From Gemmatimonadota bacterium (lineage in GTDB: Bacteria; Gemmatimonadota; Gemmatimonadetes; Longimicrobiales; Gaopeijiaceae), in NCBI GenBank assembly GCA_018678395.1, contig JAHHMJ010000077.1, positions 1 to 5,305 on the forward strand: DNA of 5,305 nt, read 5' to 3'. Position 1 is the first letter of the stretch. Each line of letters opens with the position of its first letter. Shown here piece after piece: positions 1 to 5,305 of the stretch. The notes beneath the pieces are model-generated. The model worked only from the letters and a program-made list of their open reading frames with translations, ran no database searches and was not told the origin of the DNA. Made by a program: the position numbers and the translations under genes.

Positions 1-899
1 ACTTCTACTCGCGGGTGTTGAAGGTCCGGAAGCCCGACGATCCCGAATTCGACCTCGAACGCTGGCTTCCGGCCGCGGAACGGGGTGGCCTGCTGCACGA
101 CGTCTTCCAGGACGCCGTCGACGCGGCCGTGGCCGACGCGCTGCGGTTCGACTCGTCCGCCTTCCAGGACCGGGCTCTCGAACTGCTCGAGGACCGGGCG
201 CGGCGAGCGCGCATCGACCTGCCCCCTCCGAGCGAGGCCGTCTTCCGCGCCGAGATGGCGTCTCTCCGGGCGGACGTCCGCTCCTTCTGCACCCAGTTGG
301 CGACCGAGGGGCTCACTCCCGAGGCGGTCATCGCCACCGAGATGGTGTTGGGCGGGGCCACACCGGTGGCCGTGGAACTCCCGGGCGGCGGGGCCATCCG
401 GCTCGCCGGGCGCGCGGATCGCGTGGACCGGACCGCCGACGGGACCCGCGTCGTCGACTACAAGACCGGAAGCACCTGGGGGCACGGCGCGAAGGAGGGC
501 ACGTACAACGGGGGCCGCCGCCTCCAGCACGTCCTCTACGCGAGAGCGCTGGAAGCGCAGCGCCCCGACCTCGAGCCCGTCGCCGGCGTCGAGTACCACT
601 TCCCGACCGTCCGCGGCGAGAATGCGGTCCATGCCTACGACGCGGCCCGCCTCGCCGACGGACTCGAACTCGTGCGGGAGTTGGCCGACCTCGCCGCCGC
701 CGGGCGCTTCCCCGCGACCGACGACCCCTCGGACTGCCGCTTCTGCGACTACGCGGCGGTGTGTCGATTCGGGCGAGCGCGGGGGGAGAAGGGTGAAGAG
801 AGCGCTCCGCGGGTCGAGTGGACGCGGGGCCGCATGGCCGACGGCGCCGAACCGGTCCAGCCGCTTCGGCGCGTGCGCACGCACGGAGCCGACCGATGA
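1..899 (+). CDS. addB: AddB-like PD-(D/E)XK nuclease with Fe-S cluster (3' part of gene only)
   Basis: This is the C-terminal 298 residues of a larger protein. The frame is open to the window edge, its first full codon is at position 3, and the true start lies upstream. Seen, numbering from that codon: a GGLLH motif (H32), GRADRVD (D139), VVDYKTG (D152, K154), LQHVLY (Q175, Y179), then Cys245, Cys248 and Cys254 spaced C-x2-C-x5-C. Together these form a complete RecB/AddB-type nuclease site plus three of the four ligands of the 4Fe-4S cluster known in AddB. The fourth, N-terminal cysteine normally sits just before the FYSRVL-like segment that opens this window. About 40 charged residues follow the last cysteine. 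In AddAB the AddB nuclease cuts the 5'-ended strand and AddB reads Chi; that N-terminal part is not visible here. The stop overlaps the addA start. Without the N-terminus, another Cas4/RecB-like Fe-S nuclease cannot be excluded, but the addA neighbour favours AddB. Confidence 0.8.
   Translation, partial: FYSRVLKVRKPDDPEFDLERWLPAAERGGLLHDVFQDAVDAAVADALRFDSSAFQDRALELLEDRARRARIDLPPPSEAVFRAEMASLRADVRSFCTQLATEGLTPEAVIATEMVLGGATPVAVELPGGGAIRLAGRADRVDRTADGTRVVDYKTGSTWGHGAKEGTYNGGRRLQHVLYARALEAQRPDLEPVAGVEYHFPTVRGENAVHAYDAARLADGLELVRELADLAAAGRFPATDDPSDCRFCDYAAVCRFGRARGEKGEESAPRVEWTRGRMADGAEPVQPLRRVRTHGADR
885..888 (+). promoter_or_regulatory. Ribosome binding site for addA (GGAG)
   Basis: GGAG lies 7 nt upstream of the ATG at 896, inside the last codons of the upstream gene. 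Together with the ATGA overlap it selects 896 as the addA start. An in-frame upstream start at 818 would add 26 arginine-rich residues with no family resemblance and would overlap addB by about 80 bases. Confidence 0.65.
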
Positions 900-3800
900 C
901 CGCCGGGGCCGCCGGGCGTCTGGACGACGCCCCGGCGCGCGAGCGCATCCGCACGGATCTCGACTCCAACCTCCTCGTCGAAGCCGGCGCCGGTTCGGGA
1001 AAGACGACGGCGCTGGTCGACCGCATGCTGCAGCTCGTCGTGGTGAAGGGGGCGCAGATCGACCAGATCGCCGCGGTCACCTTCACCCGCAAGGCGGCCG
1101 GCGAACTTCGGCAGCGCTTTCAGGAGCGCCTCGAGGCAGCGCTCGCGGCGCCGGCCACCCCCGACGAAGCGCGCGCTCGGCTCTCGGCGGCGCTGCGGGG
1201 CATCGACAGCTCGTTCATGGGCACGATCCACGCGTTCTGCGCCAAGCTGCTGCGCGAGCGTCCCCTGGACGCGCGGCTGGATCCAGCCTTCCGCGAGCTG
1301 ACGGCTCCCGAAGAACGGACGCTGGCCCGTCGCTTCTGGGACCAGCACCTCGAGCGCCTGGTCACGGAGGGGCAGGACGGGGGCGTGCTCGCGCGACTGG
1401 ATGCGGTGGGCCTGCAGCCGAGTCGCCTCTTCGACCACTTCCGAGCCATGAACGAGGCCTCGGACATCGACTTCCCGGTGCCCGAGGCGCCCCTGCCCGA
1501 TCCGATGGCGCTGGCCCGGGTGCGGAAGGAGATGGAGGCGATCGTCGACGAGGCGCTGCCCGGCATCCCACGGGTGCGGCCGGAGCGGGATTGGGACTCG
1601 ACCCAGAAGCGGATTCTTCGCATCGCATACCGGCGTGCGGCCCTCGATTTCGATCGAACCGTCGATCTCATGGAGGCCATCCAGGAGTTGTGCTCCAGCG
1701 CGACCGCAAAGGCCACCTACAAGCGCTGGGACTACGACTCCGGTCGGGTCAAGGAGATCCAGGCGCGCATCGACGCGCTGATCGAGGTCACCCCGGAGCG
1801 CCCCGATCCGCCGGCACGGAAGCTGGTTTCGGCCTGGCAGGCCCACCGGTACGGACCGGTCATGGAACTGGTGCGCGGCGCCGCGCAGGCCTTCGCCCAC
1901 CATCGGCGCAGGACCGGGCAGCTCACCTTCCACGATCTGCTCGTCCTCGCTCGGGACCTCCTGAGCGGCTCGCCGAGCGCGCGCCGGTCGTTGGGGGAGC
2001 GCTGGCGCTACCTGCTGGTCGACGAGTTCCAGGACACCGATCCCCTGCAGGCCGAGTTGCTCTTTCTCCTGGCCTCGGAGCCGGACGACGACGGGGGCGC
2101 CGAGCGCGCCTGGGCGCAGCTGACCCCTCGACCGGGCGCGCTCTTCGTCGTCGGCGACCCCAAGCAGAGCATCTACCGCTTTCGGCGTGCGGATATCGCG
2201 CTGTACGGGCGGGTGCGTGAGCGGTTCGCCGAATTCGGAGCCGTCGTGGCTCTGACCACGAACTTCCGTTCGACGCCGCCCATCGAGGCGATCGTCGACG
2301 GGGTCTTCGCGCCCGACGCGACGACCGCTCCGGGGCTCTTCCCCGGGGAGGCCACCGACGTGCAGGCGGGCTACGCTCCCCTCGATACGCGGCCGGTCGG
2401 CCCCGGGAAGCCGGAGGGAGGCGTGTACCGCTACACCCTACCGGACGGCGTGGGCCGACGGGACGAACTCGTCGATGTCGATGCGCAGTCCCTCGCCACG
2501 TGGATCGCCGGCCGACTCGCACAGGGGCGGCAGCCCGAGGACTTCCTCGTGCTCACCCGCACCCGGCGCGGGCTGGACCGGTACGCCCGCGCCCTGGAGG
2601 CGCACGCGATCCCCGTGGCCGTCTCCGGTTCGGGGGTGGGCATCGAGACCGAGTTGAGCGAGTTGCGCCTGCTGATGACCGCGCTCACCGACCCCGGGGA
2701 TCCCGTCGGAGTGCTCGCCGCGCTGGAAGGACTCTTCTTCGGCGTGGACCTCGACCAACTCCTGCAGCACCGCGAGGCGGGCGGGACCCTGGACTTCCGG
2801 CGCCCCAACCAACCGCCCGGTCCGGTCACCGATGCACTCGCCCTTCTGCAGGAGTGGTGGCAGCTCGCGCGGCAGCGGCCGGCCGACGAGGTCGTGGAGC
2901 GGATCGTGGCCTCGGTGGGCCTCCTGCCGTGGGCCGCCGGTGGAGAACTCGGCGAGCTGCGAGCCGGTGCGCTGGCGTTCACGCTGGACCTGGTCCGTAC
3001 CGCGGCCGTCGCCGACGACGCCTCGTTGTCGGGTGCGCTGGAGGCTCTGGCTCTCGTGCTCGACGACGACGACACCGACGTCGAGGCGCCGCTCGAGCCC
3101 GGCCGGGAAAGCGCCGTTCGCGTCATGAACCTGCACAAGGCGAAGGGGCTCGAGGCGCCGATCGTCGTCCTGGCCTGCCCCACGGGCAAGGTGCCCCTGG
3201 GACGCACGGTCGTCGTGGAACGAGACGCGTCGGGCCAGTCGGCCGGCTACTGCGCGGTCACCGAACAACGCAGCAGATGGTCGTGGGTGACCCTGGCCGC
3301 AGCCCCGGGCTGGGATGCGCGCAGCGAGCGGGAGGACGCGTTCGAGCGCGCCGAACAGGACCGCCTGCTCTACGTCGCGGTGACCCGTGCCGAAGAGGAG
3401 CTCGTCGTGGGCATGAAGGCGCCCGGCGGCAGGGAGCGTGGGCCCTGGGCCCCTCTCGAGCCGTGGCTGCTGCAGGAGGCGACCGAGCTGGAGTGGCGGG
3501 CGGAGCCCCCTCCCCCCCGCCGCGAGCTCGAGGATGACGAGGCGCTGACCCGGCGGGAGCGGGAGGTCGCCCAACGCCGGGACGCGGCCGGTGAGGCGGC
3601 GTGGGACTTCGAGACCGTCACGTCGCGTACCCATCGCGAAGAGCGCGAACGGACCGAGGCCGCCGATCTCTTCCACACCGCCGGTATCGACGTCGACGAC
3701 GCGACCGACGCCGGCGCCGCCGGGTGGAGTCAGAGCCTCGCCGACGGGACCGGGCCCGGCGGCTACACCTGGGGGAACGCCGTCCACGCGACCCTGGAGG

Positions 3801-4216
3801 CGGCGGCGGGTGGGCTCGACGGAGCGGCTCTCGCGGGGGTGGCCCGCACGGCGCTGCTCGAGAACGACCGGCCGGTCACCTCGGGAGAGCCCGTGGAACT
3901 CGATGCCCTGCTGGAACTGGTCGATCGGTTGCAGCAATCCGACCTCTGGGCCCGGGCCCGGAACGCCGACGTCCTCCTGACCGAGCAGTCGTTCGTGCTC
4001 GAACAGGAGGACGGCAGCTTTCTCGAGGGCGTCATCGACCTCGCCTTCCGGGAAGACGACGGCTGGGTCATCGTGGACTACAAGACCGCGGCCGACGACC
4101 GGGTATTCGCCCTTCGCCTTCCTCGCTACCGCCGCCAGGTCGAGCTCTACGCCGAGGCGTGGAGTCGAATCACGGGCGAGGCGGTGCGGGAGGCTCGGGT
4201 GTGGCGGGTGAGCTGA
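896..4216 (+). CDS. addA: AddA-like ATP-dependent helicase-nuclease (UvrD/RecB family)
   Basis: Complete 1106-residue protein, slightly shorter than Bacillus AddA (about 1230). Superfamily 1A helicase motifs seen in order: Walker A AGAGSGKT (30-37), Ia VTFTRKAAGEL (61-71), TIHAFC (110-115), Walker B/II DEFQD (376-380), III GDPKQSIYRFRRAD (420-433), IV NFRS (456-459), V MNLHKAKGLE (744-753), VI LLYVAVTRA (824-832, R831 as arginine finger). An acidic, charged linker with a PPPP run (871-874) follows. The C-terminal PD-(D/E)XK nuclease has H964, D1048 in GVIDL, D1061 and K1063 in VDYK, and QVELY (Q1081, Y1085). By family knowledge the protein unwinds DNA from double-strand ends with 3'-to-5' polarity, its nuclease degrades the 3'-ended strand, and it works with AddB to make RecA substrates. 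It is probably translationally coupled to addB through the 4-nt ATGA overlap. The canonical Q-motif glutamine appears to be absent (DAPARERI, 11-18). AdnA/B-type or another UvrD-nuclease assignment is possible; an end-processing role is near certain. Confidence 0.9.
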   Translation: MTAGAAGRLDDAPARERIRTDLDSNLLVEAGAGSGKTTALVDRMLQLVVVKGAQIDQIAAVTFTRKAAGELRQRFQERLEAALAAPATPDEARARLSAALRGIDSSFMGTIHAFCAKLLRERPLDARLDPAFRELTAPEERTLARRFWDQHLERLVTEGQDGGVLARLDAVGLQPSRLFDHFRAMNEASDIDFPVPEAPLPDPMALARVRKEMEAIVDEALPGIPRVRPERDWDSTQKRILRIAYRRAALDFDRTVDLMEAIQELCSSATAKATYKRWDYDSGRVKEIQARIDALIEVTPERPDPPARKLVSAWQAHRYGPVMELVRGAAQAFAHHRRRTGQLTFHDLLVLARDLLSGSPSARRSLGERWRYLLVDEFQDTDPLQAELLFLLASEPDDDGGAERAWAQLTPRPGALFVVGDPKQSIYRFRRADIALYGRVRERFAEFGAVVALTTNFRSTPPIEAIVDGVFAPDATTAPGLFPGEATDVQAGYAPLDTRPVGPGKPEGGVYRYTLPDGVGRRDELVDVDAQSLATWIAGRLAQGRQPEDFLVLTRTRRGLDRYARALEAHAIPVAVSGSGVGIETELSELRLLMTALTDPGDPVGVLAALEGLFFGVDLDQLLQHREAGGTLDFRRPNQPPGPVTDALALLQEWWQLARQRPADEVVERIVASVGLLPWAAGGELGELRAGALAFTLDLVRTAAVADDASLSGALEALALVLDDDDTDVEAPLEPGRESAVRVMNLHKAKGLEAPIVVLACPTGKVPLGRTVVVERDASGQSAGYCAVTEQRSRWSWVTLAAAPGWDARSEREDAFERAEQDRLLYVAVTRAEEELVVGMKAPGGRERGPWAPLEPWLLQEATELEWRAEPPPPRRELEDDEALTRREREVAQRRDAAGEAAWDFETVTSRTHREERERTEAADLFHTAGIDVDDATDAGAAGWSQSLADGTGPGGYTWGNAVHATLEAAAGGLDGAALAGVARTALLENDRPVTSGEPVELDALLELVDRLQQSDLWARARNADVLLTEQSFVLEQEDGSFLEGVIDLAFREDDGWVIVDYKTAADDRVFALRLPRYRRQVELYAEAWSRITGEAVREARVWRVS

Positions 4217-4226
4217 GTCACCCGCC
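4203..4226. terminator. Hairpin between convergent genes, possible bidirectional terminator
   Basis: GGCGGGTGA (4203-4211) and TCACCCGCC (4218-4226) are perfect 9-bp complements around the 6-nt loop GCTGAG. The loop carries the addA TGA stop (4214-4216). The hairpin spans most of the gap between addA and the convergent gene ending at 4235, which is where a shared terminator is expected. No T-tract follows on either strand, so it is not a canonical intrinsic terminator; it could instead stabilise 3' ends or work with Rho. Confidence 0.45.
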
Positions 4227-4234
4227 GGGCCCGA

Positions 4235-5215
4235 TCAGAGGTGCTGGACGGACGACGCGCGCATCGTGGTCCAGATGAAGTCGTGCACATCCATCAGGTC
4301 CCGCGGCTCGTGTCCCGCCGCCTCGAGCCGGGTGCGCACGACCTCGGCGACCCGTCGGAAGTTCCGATAGGCGCGCGCCGTCGGACGCCGCGAGTAGGCG
4401 GACGTGGGCGCGATCACGGCAGCCTGACGGATGAAGGCCGAGTGGCGCACGCAGATGTGCGACTCGGGGTCCACCAGGGCCGGGAGAGACGTTGCCAGGC
4501 GCCAGGACGCCTTGCCGTCGAGGCCCTCGCGCAGGACCCGTACCCACGTCTTGAAGCGCGCGGCGAATCGGTCCTCGCCGTGAACCAGGTCGGCCACCGC
4601 CTCGGCGAAGGTGCGGCGCTCGTCCTCACCCATCTCTCGCAGGGCCTTCACCCGGCTGCGCGACACCAGCGTGGTCTCGGCCAGCACGTCCAGGACGGAG
4701 TCGACCCAGCTGGAATGCCGACCCTCGGCGAGGTGTGCGGCCACCTCGCCGGCGTCGAAGACGGACTGTGCCACCGCGATCGACGGATCCCGATGGCGCT
4801 TGAGCGCACGGCCACCGGACTTCGGGGCACGCATCTCGCGGGCCCACGCCTCACCCTGGAAACCCTCCGGGTAGAGGCTCTCGAAGAGCGCGACCTGCTG
4901 CTCGAACGTCGCGTCGGCCTGAAGAGGCTCACGATCTTCACCCGGTGTCCCGAGCGCCGCCTGGAGGTCGGCGATGACGGCGTCCTCCGGGCGATTCTTG
5001 GGCTCGGCAGGCTCCATGAGATTCGCGTACGCGGAACTGAATACCCGCAATCGGCCATCTTCGAACTGGTAGCCCCGCTTCTCGTCCCGCTCCCACGCGA
5101 GGATCGCCAGACCCCACTGCGGCCGCTTCACATGACGGACCAGTTCGGGATCTTCGGTGAGCGTGGAATCGACTCGGGAATCTGCTGCCGTACGTCCGGT
5201 GACCGACAAGGCCAT
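4235..5215 (-). CDS. Uncharacterised 326-aa protein with Tudor/SH3-like N-terminus
   Basis: I do not recognise a named family for the whole protein. The ATG at 5215 is chosen because AGGAGG lies 5 nt upstream; a TTG 16 codons further out (5263) has no such support. Residues 22-71 read like a small beta barrel: LVRHVKRPQWG (25-35), then a glycine/aromatic strand pattern ending in FEDGRLRVF (51-59) and a closing LMEPAE (66-71). This resembles DUF3553 or the Tudor-like modules of RNA-polymerase-associated proteins such as the UvrD/PcrA C-terminus or RapA N-terminus; that is inference from pattern only. The remainder (about 75-326) appears mostly helical, with a basic stretch (GRALKRHRD), the segment VDPESHICVRHSAF (248-261) holding the only cysteine, and a C-terminal RDLMDVHDFIW (305-315). 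No signal peptide or membrane segment is visible, so it is probably cytoplasmic. It is convergent with addA, in its own transcription unit, and its codon use matches its neighbours. Confidence 0.8.
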   Translation of the reverse strand: MALSVTGRTAADSRVDSTLTEDPELVRHVKRPQWGLAILAWERDEKRGYQFEDGRLRVFSSAYANLMEPAEPKNRPEDAVIADLQAALGTPGEDREPLQADATFEQQVALFESLYPEGFQGEAWAREMRAPKSGGRALKRHRDPSIAVAQSVFDAGEVAAHLAEGRHSSWVDSVLDVLAETTLVSRSRVKALREMGEDERRTFAEAVADLVHGEDRFAARFKTWVRVLREGLDGKASWRLATSLPALVDPESHICVRHSAFIRQAAVIAPTSAYSRRPTARAYRNFRRVAEVVRTRLEAAGHEPRDLMDVHDFIWTTMRASSVQHL

Positions 5216-5220
5216 CGTCT

Positions 5221-5226
5221 CCTCCT
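5221..5226 (-). promoter_or_regulatory. Ribosome binding site (perfect AGGAGG) for the minus-strand gene
   Basis: On the minus strand, AGGAGG sits 5 nt before the ATG at 5215, within AGGAGGAGACG-ATG. It is a full match to the anti-Shine-Dalgarno core. It fixes the start at 5215 and suggests efficient translation. Confidence 0.8.
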
Positions 5227-5265
5227 GTATGATGCGCGTAAGCTGCGATTCTGCCCCCGGCAACC

Positions 5266-5288
5266 CGTCCGGAGAGGGGGTCCGGACG
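5266..5288. repeat. 8-bp inverted repeat upstream of the minus-strand gene
   Basis: CGTCCGGA (5266-5273) and TCCGGACG (5281-5288) are perfect inverted copies around the 7-nt spacer GAGGGGG. Each arm contains the palindrome TCCGGA. The element lies 51-73 bp upstream of the ATG at 5215, so it could be an operator or a leader hairpin of that gene, or the terminator of a gene beyond the window edge. No T-tract flanks it. The remaining leader (5216-5265) holds the ribosome binding site and no convincing promoter. Confidence 0.4.
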
Positions 5289-5305
5289 CGTGTGTCCTGC
5301 GAAAT

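Noticed and set aside
818..895. Upstream start for addA at 818
   Set aside because: The extra 26 residues are arginine-rich with no resemblance to AddA N-termini, and the ATGA overlap with GGAG supports 896.
1..899. Cas4-like CRISPR adaptation nuclease
   Set aside because: The fold and cysteines are similar, but no CRISPR repeats or cas genes are in the window, the frame extends upstream beyond the window, and the coupled addA gene points to AddB.
85..2220. A 711-codon plus-strand open frame crossing the addB/addA junction
   Set aside because: Its translation is R/P/S/A-rich low-complexity sequence without motifs, and it overlaps two genes with clear conserved motifs in other frames. Long spurious open frames are expected at this G+C content.
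3061..3080. Short GAC repeat encoding an aspartate run in AddA
   Set aside because: Four copies are unremarkable in a GC-rich gene and encode an ordinary acidic surface loop ahead of motif V.
2438..3937. A 499-codon minus-strand open frame antisense to addA
   Set aside because: It mirrors the GC-rich third positions of addA and shows no domain motif. I treat it as a shadow frame, as I do the 394-codon antisense frame at 749-1933.
5216..5263. N-terminal extension of the minus-strand gene to a TTG at 5263
   Set aside because: The ATG at 5215 has a perfect AGGAGG at ideal spacing, and the extra 16 residues would overlap that ribosome binding site.
5235..5263. Promoter-like pair TTGCCG / TACGCG on the minus strand with 17-bp spacing
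   Set aside because: The -35-like hexamer matches 4/6 and the -10-like hexamer only 2/6 of the consensus, which is too weak to call.

Overview
The window is very G+C-rich (roughly 70% by eye), with strong G/C preference at third codon positions, densely packed genes, an ATGA stop/start overlap and good Shine-Dalgarno sequences. This fits a chromosomal segment of a high-GC bacterium. The sequence does not fix the phylum; Gemmatimonadota, Myxococcota and Actinomycetota-like lineages are all compatible. I see no phage, transposon, CRISPR, tRNA or rRNA signal.

Layout. (1) Positions 1-899, plus strand: the 3' end of a gene whose 5' part lies outside the window. It encodes a RecB-type PD-(D/E)XK nuclease domain closed by a C-x2-C-x5-C iron-sulfur cysteine cluster, as at the C-terminus of AddB. 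(2) Positions 896-4216, plus strand: a complete 1106-residue AddA-like protein, a UvrD/RecB superfamily 1A helicase with a C-terminal PD-(D/E)XK nuclease domain. Its ATG overlaps the upstream TGA (ATGA), and a GGAG lies 7 nt before it. (3) Positions 4203-4226: a perfect 9-bp GC-rich inverted repeat whose loop contains the addA stop codon, lying between two convergent genes. (4) Positions 4235-5215, minus strand: a 326-residue protein of unknown function. Its N-terminus resembles a small Tudor/SH3-like barrel (DUF3553-like) and the rest looks helical. It starts at an ATG with a perfect AGGAGG. (5) Positions 5216-5305: the leader of that gene, with an 8-bp inverted repeat at 5266-5288.

How they work together. 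The first two genes form an addB-addA operon for an AddAB-type helicase-nuclease, which processes double-strand DNA ends for recombinational repair. Both nuclease active sites (H, D, D-x-K, Q-x3-Y) and all the SF1A helicase motifs I could place in AddA are intact, so the complex is predicted to be active. The third gene converges on the operon and is not co-transcribed with it, so a functional link is unproven. It is the only real unknown in the window.
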